Positions 1-9,885 of a DNA stretch of 64,000 bases are shown here, piece by piece (within the stretch, counting starts at the first letter, position 1; each line of letters opens with the position of its first letter). The translations under genes and the position numbers were made by a program. Origin of the DNA: Phycisphaerales bacterium (lineage in GTDB: Bacteria > Planctomycetota > Phycisphaerae > Phycisphaerales > UBA1924); NCBI GenBank assembly GCA_007693785.1, contig RECY01000024.1, forward strand, positions 1-64,000. Direction: 5' to 3'. The notes under the pieces are model-generated. The model had not been told where the DNA came from. It was given only the letters and a program-made list of their open reading frames with translations, and ran no database searches.

Positions 1-1643
<1,643 letters not shown>

Positions 1644-1646
1644 AGA

Positions 1647-2102
1647 ATGTCATCTACACCGCCTAATCGAAATCTGGCTGAGCAACGCGCAGCTCAACGC
1701 GTGATTTTCCTAAATGGCTGCTATGAGGCTGCCAGCGGAATGGTCGGAACTCCATTCAATTGCGTTCGAGTTGGAACAAGCCTTGGTTTTGATATCCATG
1801 AATCTAAGAACTTCGCGACAGAATTCGCAAGACGCGGCTACATTGAAGGGTTGACCTTTGATGATAGTGCATTTTTAACGCCTAATGGGCTCGATGCCGT
1901 AGAAGGTTTTAATAACCTTCCATCCCCGATTCCAAGCGGCCATGACATTCAAAGCATGTCTATTAACGCCACTAATAGCAGCATCGTGATAGGTGATAAC
2001 AATGAAATCAGGCACAATTTAGAAAAGGCGTCTGGAAGCTGGCTAAAGACGGCTGGCGAAGCGGGGATTGCGGCGCTCAGAAGATTCGGTTTTTTGCCGT
2101 AA
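1647..2102 (+). CDS. Low-GC orphan protein between groEL and groES
   Basis: 151 residues, not recognised as any family. ATG at 1647 lies four bases after the groEL stop. Base composition is close to half A+T, far from its neighbours at about two-thirds G+C, and codon use differs accordingly, which suggests recent acquisition. The first half is mixed alpha/beta (GCYEAASGMVGTPFNC). Residues 108-121 read SINATNSSIVIGDN, a short pattern that resembles beta-strand linker motifs near effector or NTPase domains; that likeness is weak. The C-terminus (SGSWLKTAGEAGIAALRRF) looks amphipathic. Position makes it co-transcribed with the chaperonin genes. Function unknown. Confidence 0.7.
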   Translation: MSSTPPNRNLAEQRAAQRVIFLNGCYEAASGMVGTPFNCVRVGTSLGFDIHESKNFATEFARRGYIEGLTFDDSAFLTPNGLDAVEGFNNLPSPIPSGHDIQSMSINATNSSIVIGDNNEIRHNLEKASGSWLKTAGEAGIAALRRFGFLP

Positions 2103-2128
2103 GAACAAAATCCTTTGGAGTATGAATT

Positions 2129-2419
2129 ATGACCATCAAACCTCTCGAAGATCGTGTCGTGATCACGCCTGTGGAAGCCGAGTCGAAGACGGCTTCGGGG
2201 CTGTACCTGCCGGAGGCGGCGAAGGAGAAGCCTGTGCAGGGGAAGGTGGTGGCCGTGGGTCCGGGCAAGCGTCTGGACAACGGTCAGCGTGCGCAGATGT
2301 CGGTGAAGAAGGGTGACACGGTGGTCTACAGCAAGTGGGCCGGGACCGAGGTGGAGATCAAGGGTGCGAAGCACTTGATTATGAAGGAGACGGAGTTGCT
2401 GGGGGTGATCGCGGGCTGA
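2129..2419 (+). CDS. groES: Co-chaperonin GroES
   Basis: 10-kDa heptameric lid of the GroEL chamber. 96 residues, the normal length, starting MTIKPLEDRVV, the usual GroES N-terminus (family consensus roughly IrPLeDRVlV). The sequence continues with SGLYLPEAAKEKPVQGKVVA around the mobile loop and ends with HLIMKETELLGVI, the typical C-terminal strand (ILAVI/LLGVI). It is the only groES seen and sits between two groEL genes, so it may serve both rings. Upstream is a foreign-looking gene; downstream is a short inverted repeat followed by a four-helix-bundle gene. Confidence 0.97.
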   Translation: MTIKPLEDRVVITPVEAESKTASGLYLPEAAKEKPVQGKVVAVGPGKRLDNGQRAQMSVKKGDTVVYSKWAGTEVEIKGAKHLIMKETELLGVIAG

Positions 2420-2433
2420 GGCCCGCGGTCACA

Positions 2434-2464
2434 GGCACCGGGAGCCGGGCACCGGGCACCAGGG
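2434..2464 (+). repeat. Left inverted repeat of four-helix-bundle cassette
   Basis: A GC-rich segment, GGCACCGGGAGCCGGGCACC followed by GGGCACCAGGG. Its reverse complement recurs at 2842-2865 on the other side of the small gene at 2474-2839, with one 7-base duplication (GGGCACC) extra in this copy and one mismatch. It starts 14 bases after the groES stop. The pair frames the gene as a discrete cassette. Confidence 0.7.
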
Positions 2465-2473
2465 GGGGCTGTT

Positions 2474-2839
2474 GTGGCGGGTGTGATTCGGAGTTTTGAA
2501 GATCTGACGGCGTGGCAGTTGTCGATGGCGTGCTGCGTCGGGGTTTACAAGGCTTCGGAGTCGTTCCCGAGCGACGAGCGGTTCGGTCTGGTGTCGCAGG
2601 TTCGGCGTGCGGCGGTGTCGGTGCCGAGCAACATCGCGGAGGGGTACGGGCGTGGCAGCCGACAGGATTACGCCCGTTTCCTTCGCGTGGCGCGTGGATC
2701 GATGAACGAAGTGGAGACTCAGCTGATCATCGCGGTTCGGCTGGGGTACCTGAGTGATGAGATGTACCGCGAGGTTCGAAACCAGTACGCCGAGGCGGGG
2801 CGTGTGCTCGCCGGCTTGATCCGAAGTATTGAATCCTGA
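2474..2839 (+). CDS. Four-helix-bundle protein (S23/IVS-type)
   Basis: 121 residues of the four-helix-bundle family first known from intervening sequences of 23S rRNA genes and related to the Avd accessory protein of diversity-generating retroelements. Recognisable are [28 protein letters not shown], the family signature [32 protein letters not shown] and a terminal helix with LAGLIRSIE. Starts at GTG 2474. Role unknown; members are basic, pentameric in known structures and often occur as stand-alone hitchhiking genes. It is bracketed by inverted repeats (2434-2464, 2842-2865) and splits groES from the second groEL. No retroelement or rRNA is nearby. Confidence 0.9.
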   Translation: MAGVIRSFEDLTAWQLSMACCVGVYKASESFPSDERFGLVSQVRRAAVSVPSNIAEGYGRGSRQDYARFLRVARGSMNEVETQLIIAVRLGYLSDEMYREVRNQYAEAGRVLAGLIRSIES

Positions 2840-2841
2840 AG

Positions 2842-2865
2842 CCCTGGTGCCCGGTTCCCGGTGCC
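2842..2865 (-). repeat. Right inverted repeat of four-helix-bundle cassette
   Basis: CCCTGGTGCCCGGTTCCCGG plus TGCC, the reverse complement (one mismatch, one 7-base gap) of 2434-2464. It begins three bases after the stop of the four-helix-bundle gene and ends just before the ribosome-binding site of the second groEL (AAGGAG at 2882-2887). Confidence 0.7.
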
Positions 2866-2892
2866 CGAGGCCTCAACTCCGAAGGAGTTGCC

Positions 2893-4506
2893 ATGTCCGC
2901 CAAACAGATCATGTTCGACGATGCCGCCCTTTTGGAGATGAAGAAGGGCGTGGACCGTCTCGCGGAGGCGGTGAAGTGCACGATGGGGCCGAGCGGTCGG
3001 CATGTCGTGATTCAGAAGTCGTTCGGCGGTCCGACGGTGACCAAGGACGGCGTGAGCGTCGCGAAGGAGATCGAGCTGCCGGAGGCGTTCCAGTCGATGG
3101 GCGCGAAGATGGTGCACCAGGTGGCGAAGAAGACGGCCGACAAGGCCGGCGACGGGACCACGACCGCGACGGTGCTCGCCCAGGCGATCTTCACCGAGGG
3201 CCTGCGCCACGTGGCGGCGGGTGCGAACCCCGTGCACCTGCAGCGCGGGATCAACAAGGCGGCGGAGGCGGCGGCGGAGGCGGTGGACGCGATCGCGACG
3301 CCGTGCAAGGGCAAGGCGGATTACAAGAAGATCGCGACGGTGAGCTCGAACCACGACGCGAGCGTGGGTGAGCTGATCGCGGAGGCGATCGAGCGGGTCG
3401 GTGCGGACGGCGTGGTGGAGGTCGAGGACGGGAAGACGGCCGAGACGACGCTGGAGTACGTCGAGGGGATGCAGTTCGACAAGGGGTACCTGTCGGCGTA
3501 CTTCATGACGGACCCGAAGACGGCCGAGTGCGTGCTCGAGGACGCGCTGGTGCTGATCCACGAGAAGAAGATCGCGAACCTGACGGACCTGCTGCCGCTG
3601 CTGAACAAGATCGCGCAGTCGGGCAAGCCGCTGCTGATCATCGCCGAGGACGTGGAGAACGAGGCGCTGGCGGCGCTGGTGGTGAACCGCCTTCGCGGGA
3701 CGCTGAAGATCGCGGCGGTCAAGGCGCCGGGGTTCGGTGATCGGCGGAAGGCGATGCTGAGCGACATCGCGGTGCTGACGGGCGGGTCGTTCTTCAGCGA
3801 GGACCTCGGGCGGAGCCTGGAGTCGATCGAGCTGAAGGAGCTGGGCAGCGCGAAGAAGATCACGCTGACCAAGAACGATACGACGATCATCGAGGGTGCC
3901 GGGAAGAAGAGCGAGATCAAGGCGCGGGCCGAGCAGATCCTCGCGCAGCACGAGAAGTCGACGAGCGATTACGACCGCGAGAAGCTGATGGAGCGTCACG
4001 CGAAGCTGACCGGCGGCGTGGCGATCATCCACGTCGGCGGGTCGAGCGAGCAGGAGCAGAAGTCGCGGAAGGACCTCGTGGACGACGCGCTGCACGCGAC
4101 GCGGGCGGCCGCGAAGGAGGGGTACGTCCCCGGCGGCGGCGTGGTGTACGTGCGTGCGATCGATGGCGTGCTCGCGGCTCAGAAGAAGGCGAAGGGTGAC
4201 GAGAAGCTGGGCTTCGACATCCTCGCGCGGGCACTGGCGTACCCGGCGGCGCAGATCGCGAGCAACGCGGGCTTCGACGGGGACCTCGCGGTGGAGACGA
4301 TCCGCGAAGAGGGCGGGAACGTCGGGCTGAACGCGGCGACGGGTGACTACGAGGACCTGGTGAAGGCCGGGATCATCGACCCGGCGCTGGTCGCGAAGCA
4401 GGCGATCATCAACGCGGCGAGCGTGAGCGGGCTGATGCTGACGACCGACGTGCTGCTGACGGACCTGAAGGATGACGCGAAGGTGGAAGTCGGCGCGTCG
4501 AGCTGA
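2893..4506 (+). CDS. groEL: Chaperonin GroEL, copy 2 (no Gly/Met tail)
   Basis: Second type I chaperonin subunit, 537 residues. All hallmarks are present: [33 protein letters not shown] at the ATP site, [13 protein letters not shown] in the apical domain, YVPGGGVVY and [19 protein letters not shown]. The C-terminus ends KVEVGASS instead of the Gly-Gly-Met repeat of copy 1. It also lacks the Gly-rich stretch, so it is probably a specialised or stress-related ring. ATG at 2893 has AAGGAG about six bases upstream. Part of the groE-dnaJ-grpE cluster; a terminator follows at 4561. The two proteins are clearly diverged, so this is not a recent duplication. Confidence 0.97.
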   Translation: MSAKQIMFDDAALLEMKKGVDRLAEAVKCTMGPSGRHVVIQKSFGGPTVTKDGVSVAKEIELPEAFQSMGAKMVHQVAKKTADKAGDGTTTATVLAQAIFTEGLRHVAAGANPVHLQRGINKAAEAAAEAVDAIATPCKGKADYKKIATVSSNHDASVGELIAEAIERVGADGVVEVEDGKTAETTLEYVEGMQFDKGYLSAYFMTDPKTAECVLEDALVLIHEKKIANLTDLLPLLNKIAQSGKPLLIIAEDVENEALAALVVNRLRGTLKIAAVKAPGFGDRRKAMLSDIAVLTGGSFFSEDLGRSLESIELKELGSAKKITLTKNDTTIIEGAGKKSEIKARAEQILAQHEKSTSDYDREKLMERHAKLTGGVAIIHVGGSSEQEQKSRKDLVDDALHATRAAAKEGYVPGGGVVYVRAIDGVLAAQKKAKGDEKLGFDILARALAYPAAQIASNAGFDGDLAVETIREEGGNVGLNAATGDYEDLVKAGIIDPALVAKQAIINAASVSGLMLTTDVLLTDLKDDAKVEVGASS

Positions 4507-4560
4507 GTGAGATTCAGGCGGTGCGGCCTGGAGGGGAGCCGCCCGCCGGTTTGAGAGATG

Positions 4561-4604
4561 CCGGCCCGCGGGTGAGAGCTCGTGGGCCGGGTTTTGATTC
4601 TTTC
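4561..4604 (+). terminator. Rho-independent terminator after groEL copy 2
   Basis: CCGGCCC (4561-4567) pairs with GGGCCGG (4584-4590) across a 16-base loop, followed by GTTTTGATTCTTTC. It lies between the second groEL and dnaJ and should separate the groE transcript from dnaJ-grpE. Confidence 0.7.
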
Positions 4605-4633
4605 TGCGAGCATTGGACGATCGCGAGGCACGC

Positions 4634-5803
4634 ATGCCGACGACACGTGATTACTACGAGGTCCTCGGCGTCGAGAAGGCGGCCGATGCGGACGAGGTGA
4701 AGCGGGCGTATCGCCGGCTTGCGATGAAGTACCACCCGGACCGGAACCCGGGGGACGCCGAGGCGGAGGCGAAGTTCAAGGAAGCCTCCGAGGCGTACGA
4801 GGTGCTGAGCGATCCGGAGAAGCGCCAGCGGTACGACCAGTTCGGGCACGCCGGGCTCCGCGGCGGCGGGGCGGCGACGCACGATTTCTCGCGCATGGAC
4901 GTCTCGGACATCTTCTCGATGTTCCAGGACATCTTCGGCGGGGCCGGCGGCGGGTTCGGCGGTGCCGGCGGCGGGGCGGCGCGCGGTCGCCCGCGGGGTG
5001 TCGCGCGCGGGTACGACCTGGAGACGGAGGTCGTGCTGACGCTGGAGGACGTGCTGAGCGGCGCGGCTCGGGAGGTGGACTTCACGCGGCTGGATGTGTG
5101 CGAGTCGTGCAAGGGGTCCGGGGCGAAGCCGGGGAGCACGCCGGTGGAGTGCTCGATGTGCCGCGGGAACGGGAAGGTGCAGCAGACGGGGCTCGGGGGG
5201 ATGTTCCGGATGGTGACGGCCTGCCCGCAGTGCAAGGGGCGCGGGACGCTGGTGAAAGATCATTGTGTGGATTGCAAGGGGAAGGGGCGCGTGCCGCGGA
5301 AGCGGACGCTGAGCGTGAAGATCCCGGCGGGGATCCACGACGGTCAGGCGGTGCGCGTGCAGGGGGAGGGCGAGCCGCCGGGGCCGGACCAGAGCCCGAC
5401 GGGCGAGGGCGTGCGCGGGGACCTGCACGTGGTGGTGCGGGTGAAGCGTCACCAACTGTTTGAGCGTGACGGGGACAATTTGCTGATGGAGATGCCGATC
5501 AGCTTCACGCAGGCGACGCTGGGGGCGGATGTCGAGGTGCCGACGCTGGAGGGGAAGGAGAAGCTGTCGATCCCTCGTGCGACGCAGTACGGGGCGCTGT
5601 TCCGTTTGAACGGGGAGGGGCTGCCGAACCTGCGCGGGGGGCGTCGGGGGGATTTGGTGGTGGTGACGCGGATCGAGACGCCGAAGAAGCTGACGGGGGA
5701 GCAGGAGAGGCTGCTCCGGGAGTTTGCCAAGACGGAAAACCACGAGGTGAACCCGGTGAGCCACGGGTTCTGGAAGCGGATGAAGGAAAAGCTCGGGGGG
5801 TGA
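4634..5803 (+). CDS. dnaJ: Chaperone DnaJ (Hsp40)
   Basis: Co-chaperone that delivers unfolded proteins to DnaK and stimulates its ATPase. 389 residues from ATG 4634; an in-frame TTG 21 bases upstream is open but not preferred because [13 protein letters not shown] is the normal start. J domain in residues 1-75 with the HPD motif (KYHPDRNPG), a Gly-rich linker ([13 protein letters not shown]), then a zinc-finger domain with four CxxCxG-type repeats ([32 protein letters not shown]) and the C-terminal substrate domains. No dnaK is in the window. grpE follows about 150 bases on, separated by a short interspersed repeat. Confidence 0.97.
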   Translation: MPTTRDYYEVLGVEKAADADEVKRAYRRLAMKYHPDRNPGDAEAEAKFKEASEAYEVLSDPEKRQRYDQFGHAGLRGGGAATHDFSRMDVSDIFSMFQDIFGGAGGGFGGAGGGAARGRPRGVARGYDLETEVVLTLEDVLSGAAREVDFTRLDVCESCKGSGAKPGSTPVECSMCRGNGKVQQTGLGGMFRMVTACPQCKGRGTLVKDHCVDCKGKGRVPRKRTLSVKIPAGIHDGQAVRVQGEGEPPGPDQSPTGEGVRGDLHVVVRVKRHQLFERDGDNLLMEMPISFTQATLGADVEVPTLEGKEKLSIPRATQYGALFRLNGEGLPNLRGGRRGDLVVVTRIETPKKLTGEQERLLREFAKTENHEVNPVSHGFWKRMKEKLGG

Positions 5804-5914
5804 GGGAGAGATCGAGAAGGGGGAGCCGGGAAAAGCTGCGCGTTTCCCGGTCATCGGAGGCCCGGAAGGGGCGTCGGGGCGGGTTGGTGGTGGGGTTGGT
5901 TGAGATGGAAGAAG

Positions 5915-5937
5915 CACGAGCGGGATGCCCGTGCCAC
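5915..5937 (+). repeat. Short palindromic interspersed repeat, copy 1
   Basis: CACGAGCGGGATGCCCGTGC plus CAC. It is one of three related copies (others at 9886-9910 and 11014-11037) built on the palindrome ACGGGC-GGGAC-GCCCGT. The preceding bases (GGTGGTGGGGTTGG..ATGGAA) also resemble those of copy 2. To my knowledge this kind of repeat is very common in planctomycete genomes and is often mis-translated. Here it lies immediately before the real grpE start. Confidence 0.65.
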
Positions 5938-5948
5938 GGGGACGCATC

Positions 5949-6557
5949 ATGATGGGTCGACGCGACAAGCAGGGGCGTGCGGAGGCGGAAGCCGAGGCTC
6001 GGGCGGCGGCGGGCGAGGGCGCTGAGGGTGCGGGGCACACGCCGGGTGACGAGGCGCTGGAGATCGAGGATCCGCTGGAGGCGTTGCAGCGCGAGCGGGA
6101 CGAGCTGGACAGCAAGTACCGGCGTGCGCTGGCGGATTTCCAGAACTATCAACGCCGCGCGACGCAGAACGAGCGAGAGGCGCGCCTGTCGGGCGTGCGG
6201 TCGGTGGTGGAGCCGGTGGTGCACGTGGTGGATCACTTCGACCTGGCGCTGCAGCTCGACCCGGAGAAGACGAGCGCCGAACAGGTGCTCGGCGGGGTGC
6301 GGGTGATCCGTGACGAGCTGTTCAAGGTGTTGCAGTCGCACGGGGTGTCGGTGATCCAACCGGAGATCGGCGAGGCGTTCACGCCGGGGCGTCACGAGGC
6401 GGTGATGCAGCACGCGGCGGAGGGCGTGGCGGGGGGCGGGGTGTCGATGGTGATGCAGGCGGGGTACGCGATCGGGGATCGGGTGCTGCGCCCGGCGAAG
6501 GTGGCGGTGGCGCCGGCGGACGAGAGCGACGCGGGGGATATGGGCGGGGAGGGCTGA
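5949..6557 (+). CDS. grpE: Nucleotide exchange factor GrpE
   Basis: Homodimeric exchange factor that releases ADP from DnaK. About 202 residues from ATG 5949 (or 200 from the adjacent in-frame ATG at 5952). An upstream ATG at 5925 lies inside an interspersed repeat and is unlikely. A charged, low-complexity N-terminus is followed by the long coiled-coil helix (LQRERDELDSKYRRALADFQ and the family signature NYQRRATQNERE). The C-terminal beta-wing domain has GVSVIQPEIGEAFTPGRHEA and VLRPAKVAVA. It is downstream of dnaJ, and the next gene starts three bases after its stop. Confidence 0.95.
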   Translation: MMGRRDKQGRAEAEAEARAAAGEGAEGAGHTPGDEALEIEDPLEALQRERDELDSKYRRALADFQNYQRRATQNEREARLSGVRSVVEPVVHVVDHFDLALQLDPEKTSAEQVLGGVRVIRDELFKVLQSHGVSVIQPEIGEAFTPGRHEAVMQHAAEGVAGGGVSMVMQAGYAIGDRVLRPAKVAVAPADESDAGDMGGEG

Positions 6558-6560
6558 TCG

Positions 6561-6944
6561 GTGCCGACGTATGACTATGTGTGCCGCGGGTGTGAGCACG
6601 CGTTTGAACTGTTTCAATCGATGTCCGCGCCGGTGAAGCGGAAGTGCCCGTCGTGCGGGCAGGCGAAGCTGGAGCGGCTGATCGGGACGGGTGCGGCCGT
6701 GCTGTTCAAGGGCGGCGGGTTCTACGAGACGGACTACCGCTCGGCGTCGTACAAGAAGGCGGCCGAGGCGGAGCAGAAGTCGTCGTCGGGTTCAGGCTCG
6801 GGTTCTGGCTCGGGCGATGCCAGGACAAGCGAGGCGAAGCCTTCGGATTCGAAGCCCGCGAAGGAGAGCAAGGCGGAGAAGGGCCCGACGAAGCCGAAGC
6901 CCGAGGGCGGCAAGCCGAAGGCGGCCTCTTCGGGCGGGGCCTGA
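6561..6944 (+). CDS. FmdB-family zinc-ribbon protein
   Basis: 127 residues, GTG start three bases after grpE. The first 45 residues form the FmdB/regulatory-protein zinc ribbon: MPTYDYVCRGCEHAFELFQ, with Cys pairs CRGC and CPSC, followed by LERLIGTGAAVLFKGGGFYETDY, typical of this family. Residues 75-127 are a low-complexity Ser/Gly/Lys/Glu/Pro tail (a Gly-Ser run, then lysine-rich repeats). The family is widespread; it was named after a gene near a formamidase operon, and the biochemical role is not settled. The position after grpE suggests a link to protein quality control, but that is inference. Confidence 0.88.
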   Translation: MPTYDYVCRGCEHAFELFQSMSAPVKRKCPSCGQAKLERLIGTGAAVLFKGGGFYETDYRSASYKKAAEAEQKSSSGSGSGSGSGDARTSEAKPSDSKPAKESKAEKGPTKPKPEGGKPKAASSGGA

Positions 6945-6947
6945 GCG

Positions 6948-7391
6948 ATGCGCGAGGCGGGGGAGTCGCTGGCGCCGCTCGTGCCGCTGGTGCATGGGGT
7001 GGATTTAGTGTCGTGCGCGCGTCTGTCGCGGAGTGTGGACCGCTTCGGGGATCGGTTCCTGGAGCGTGTGTTCACGCCCGACGAACGCGCGTACGCGGAC
7101 GCCTCGGCCAAACGCCGGATCGAGCACTTGGCCGCTCGTTTCGCTGCGAAGGAAGCGGTGCTCAAGGCGCTCGGGACCGGGTGGCGGCACGGGATCGCGT
7201 GGACGGACGTCGAGGTGGTGCGGGAAGCGAGCGGGCGTCCGTCGGTGCGTCTGCACGCCGAGGCGGCCCGGGTCGCGGGCTCGCTGGGTGTCGCGGGGTG
7301 GGCGTTGTCGCTGAGTCACACGAGCGAGGCGGCGATCGCGTCGGTGATCGGCTGGGTCGCTCCCGATGCGGTGAGCGCGTCGAACGCCTGA
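6948..7391 (+). CDS. acpS: Holo-[acyl-carrier-protein] synthase AcpS
   Basis: Transfers the 4'-phosphopantetheine arm of coenzyme A to the serine of acyl carrier protein. 147 residues. The two family signatures are clear: HGVDLVSCARLSRSVDRFG (Mg-binding Asp in GVDLV) and LAARFAAKEAVLKALG (catalytic Glu in FAAKEA). The C-terminal SLSHTSEAAIASVIG is the expected strand region. There is a roughly 15-residue N-terminal extension before HGVD compared with typical AcpS. It starts three bases after the FmdB-like gene, so grpE, fmdB-like and acpS are probably one transcript. Confidence 0.93.
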   Translation: MREAGESLAPLVPLVHGVDLVSCARLSRSVDRFGDRFLERVFTPDERAYADASAKRRIEHLAARFAAKEAVLKALGTGWRHGIAWTDVEVVREASGRPSVRLHAEAARVAGSLGVAGWALSLSHTSEAAIASVIGWVAPDAVSASNA

Positions 7392-7466
7392 GCGGGCCCC
7401 GCGATGTGTTGATCGATGGCGGCCGATGTACCCTCCCCGAAAGAGGAGGTTTTTGCGTGCGACAGG

Positions 7467-7495
7467 TTGACTGTTTTATGCGTCATGTGAATACT
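7467..7495 (+). promoter_or_regulatory. Candidate promoter of argR
   Basis: TTGACT (7467-7472), a 17-base spacer, and AATACT (7490-7495): five and four of six matches to a sigma-70 promoter in an AT-rich patch of an otherwise GC-rich region. The -10 ends only five bases before the argR ATG, so a transcript from here would be essentially leaderless. Confidence 0.45.
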
Positions 7496-7501
7496 CATGC
7501 A
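7488..7501 (+). promoter_or_regulatory. ARG-box-like operator over argR start
   Basis: TGAATACTCATGCA matches nine of the ten conserved positions of the ARG box (TGAAT-4-ATTCA). It lies over the candidate -10 and the first base of the argR start codon. A second inverted pair, GTGAAT (7487-7492) and ATTCAC (7505-7510), overlaps it. ArgR binding here would block its own and the arg cluster's transcription. Confidence 0.55.
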
Positions 7502-7983
7502 TGGATTCACGCGATCGCCGGCGTCGGCTCATTGTGGAGGTGCTCGCAGAGGGGCCCGTGCCGAGTCAGCAGGGGCTGATGGCGGCGTTGCGTCGTCGCG
7601 GGGTGCGGACGACGCAGGCGACGCTGAGCCGTGACTTGCGGGACCTGGGCATCGTGAAGAGCCCGCGGGGGTATCTCTCGCCCGAGGCCGCGTCGGTCGC
7701 GCCCGGGATGGGGGCGGTGGGGACGGGGACGGCGGATCCGGAAGTCATGCTCCGCCGCGTGCTGTCGGCGTACCTGCTGTCGGCCGAGCCAGCCGGGACG
7801 CTGGTGGTCTGCAAGACGAGCCCCGGCGGGGCGATGGCGGTCGCGGTGGAGCTCGATCGCCACCCGCCGGAGGGGCTGGTCGGCACGGTCGGCGGGGATG
7901 ACACGATCTTTCTTGCGACGCCGAGCGACGAGGCGGCGGGATCGCTCGCGGGCTACTTGCTCGAACTGGCGGGCCTGGCGTGA
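7501..7983 (+). CDS. argR: Arginine repressor ArgR
   Basis: Hexameric repressor that uses L-arginine as co-repressor. 160 residues from ATG 7501. An N-terminal winged helix (RRRLIVEVLAEGPVPSQQGL, then TTQATLSRDLRDLGIVK, the usual recognition helix) is linked to the C-terminal oligomerisation/arginine-binding domain containing LVVCKTSPGGAMAVAVELD and VGTVGGDDTIFLATPS (GTVGGDDTI is the family's arginine-contact motif). It heads the arginine cluster and overlaps argC by four bases (GTGA), so repressor and biosynthetic genes are co-transcribed. An ARG-box-like site covers its start. Confidence 0.95.
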   Translation: MDSRDRRRRLIVEVLAEGPVPSQQGLMAALRRRGVRTTQATLSRDLRDLGIVKSPRGYLSPEAASVAPGMGAVGTGTADPEVMLRRVLSAYLLSAEPAGTLVVCKTSPGGAMAVAVELDRHPPEGLVGTVGGDDTIFLATPSDEAAGSLAGYLLELAGLA

Positions 7984-9062
7984 GCGCGAGTGGTGCGCAC
8001 ACCTCGGGCCCGATCCGTGTCGCGGTCGTGGGAGCGGCGGGCTACACGGGCCTCGAACTGCTCGAGTGCCTCGCGGGGCACCCGCAGGCGAAAGTTGTCG
8101 CGGTGTTCGGCTCTGGGCGCGGGGGCGAGACGGCGCGCACGCTCTCGAGCGAGCACCCGCGGCTGCGCGGTCGCCTCGACCTGCCGATCCGCACGGCTTC
8201 GGTCGACGCGATCGCGGAGAGCGGCGCGGACGCGGTCTTCCTGGCGACGCCGCACGAGGTCAGCGCGTCGCTCGCGCCGCCGCTGACGCGCGAAGGTCTG
8301 CGCGTGCTGGACCTTTCCGGCGCGTTCCGTCTGTCCGACGCGTCGGCCTACCCGCGCCACTATGGGTTCGCACACGGGGACGCGTCGGTGCTCGCCTCCG
8401 CGGTGTACGGGATGCCGGAGCTGCACCGCGAACGGCTGGCGGGTGCGTCGCTGATCGCGCTGCCGGGGTGTTATCCGACGGCTTCGATCCTGGCGTTGTG
8501 GCCACTGGTGAACGCCGGGCTTGTGCGCGCGGGCTCGACGCCGATCGTGGATGCGGTGAGCGGCGTGAGCGGTGCGGGTCGTGCAGCGAAGGTGAGCAAC
8601 CTGTTCTGTGAGGTGTCGCTGCGGGCGTACGGGCTGCCGGTGCACCGGCACGAGCCGGAGATCGCGGAGCACGCGGGGACTGCGGTGGTGTTTACGCCGC
8701 ACGTGGGGCCGTTCGATCGCGGGATCCTCGCGACGATCCATGTGGAACTGGACGCGGGCGTGGACGCGGCGGCGGTGGATCGTGCGTACGAGGACGCGTT
8801 CGCGGGCCAGGCGTTCGTGCGGCTGTTGCCGAAGGGCGAGTGGCCGAGCGTGGGCGCGGTCGTGCGCACGAACTTCTGCGACCTCGCGTGGCTCGTGGAC
8901 GAGGCGAGCGGGCGCGTGCGGGTGTTCAGCGCGATCGACAACCTGGTCAAGGGCGCGAGCGGGCAAGCGGTGCAGGCGATGAACGCGGCGTTCGGGCTCG
9001 ATGAGACGCTCGGGCTGCTCCCGACGCCGGGTTCGGCGCAGGCGGTCGGGGGTGGGGCGTGA
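7980..9062 (+). CDS. argC: N-acetyl-gamma-glutamyl-phosphate reductase ArgC
   Basis: NADPH-dependent reduction of N-acetyl-glutamyl phosphate to the semialdehyde, third step of arginine synthesis. 360 residues, GTG start overlapping argR. Nucleotide-binding motif VVGAAGYTGLELLECL near the N-terminus; catalytic cysteine in ALPGCYPTAS; C-terminal domain with HRHEPEIAEH and NLVKGASGQAVQAMN, both characteristic of the family. The gene overlaps argB by four bases (GTGA at 9059-9062), implying translational coupling. Confidence 0.96.
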   Translation: MSASGAHTSGPIRVAVVGAAGYTGLELLECLAGHPQAKVVAVFGSGRGGETARTLSSEHPRLRGRLDLPIRTASVDAIAESGADAVFLATPHEVSASLAPPLTREGLRVLDLSGAFRLSDASAYPRHYGFAHGDASVLASAVYGMPELHRERLAGASLIALPGCYPTASILALWPLVNAGLVRAGSTPIVDAVSGVSGAGRAAKVSNLFCEVSLRAYGLPVHRHEPEIAEHAGTAVVFTPHVGPFDRGILATIHVELDAGVDAAAVDRAYEDAFAGQAFVRLLPKGEWPSVGAVVRTNFCDLAWLVDEASGRVRVFSAIDNLVKGASGQAVQAMNAAFGLDETLGLLPTPGSAQAVGGGA

Positions 9063-9877
9063 ACGCGACGGAGGGGATCACGGTCGTGAAGCTCGGCGGG
9101 GCGCTGCTGGACGATGCGGCGGCGCTGGCGATGATCGCGCGCACGATCGCGGCGTTCGAGGGCCCGGTGATCGTCGTCCACGGCGGCGGGGCGGAGGTCG
9201 ATCGTCGCCTCGCGGCGGCGGGGATCGTGAGCGAGAAGATCGAGGGCGTGCGCGTGACGCCGAGCGAGGCGATGGCGGAGGTTGTCGCGGCGCTGGCGGG
9301 GGTGGTGAACCACGCGCTCGTCGCGGCTCTGCAGTCGGCGGGGGCGAACGCGGTGGGTCTGACGCTGACCGACGGCGGGGCGTGCGTGTGCGCGCGGAAG
9401 ACCATGCCGGCGGGGCTCGGGCGTGTGGGTGAGGTGGTCGGCGGCGAGGGCGCGCTGTGGCTCGGGCTGGTGCGTGATGGGTTTGTGCCGGTGCTGAGCT
9501 CGATCGGGGCGGAGGCGGACGGTGCGTTGAACGTCAACGCGGACGAGGCGGCGGCTTGGGTTGCGAAGGCGGTGGCGGCCGCGTCGCTTGTGCTCTTGAC
9601 GGACGTTGAGGGTGTGCGGGGGGCGGATGGCTCAACGATCGGGGTGCTTGATCTTGCCGAGATCGAGCGCCTGATCGCTGATGGTGTGATCGTGGGTGGG
9701 ATGGCCGTGAAGTGTCGGTCGGCGGCGAGCGCGGCGGCGGCTTCGGGCGTGCCGGTGCGGATCGCGTCGTGGCGGGATGCGGGGGCGCTTTCGGATGGCT
9801 CGCGGGGGACGGTGGTGCACGCGTTGCATGGCGTGGGTGGGGTTGGCAGGCGAAGGCCGGGGATGGTGGTGGGGTAA
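9059..9877 (+). CDS. argB: Acetylglutamate kinase ArgB
   Basis: Phosphorylates N-acetylglutamate with ATP, the usual feedback-controlled step when arginine is made by the cyclic route. 272 residues from GTG 9059. Amino-acid-kinase motifs: KLGGALLD, VIVVHGGGAEVDRRL, GLTLTDGGA, LLTDVEGVR and GGMAVKCRSA. No long N-terminal helix is visible, so arginine feedback inhibition through that helix is not obvious. Coupled to argC upstream; the spacer to argF holds an interspersed palindromic repeat. Confidence 0.95.
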   Translation: MNATEGITVVKLGGALLDDAAALAMIARTIAAFEGPVIVVHGGGAEVDRRLAAAGIVSEKIEGVRVTPSEAMAEVVAALAGVVNHALVAALQSAGANAVGLTLTDGGACVCARKTMPAGLGRVGEVVGGEGALWLGLVRDGFVPVLSSIGAEADGALNVNADEAAAWVAKAVAAASLVLLTDVEGVRGADGSTIGVLDLAEIERLIADGVIVGGMAVKCRSAASAAAASGVPVRIASWRDAGALSDGSRGTVVHALHGVGGVGRRRPGMVVG

Positions 9878-9885
9878 TGGAAAGA

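Noticed and set aside
2719-4635. Long open frame on the minus strand opposite groEL copy 2 (and similar ones opposite dnaJ, argH and others)
   Set aside because: Arg/His/Pro-rich translation, a by-product of high GC in the third codon position of the real gene.
5925-5948. ATG 5925 as the grpE start
   Set aside because: It lies inside an interspersed repeat and adds residues unlike GrpE; ATG 5949/5952 is better placed.
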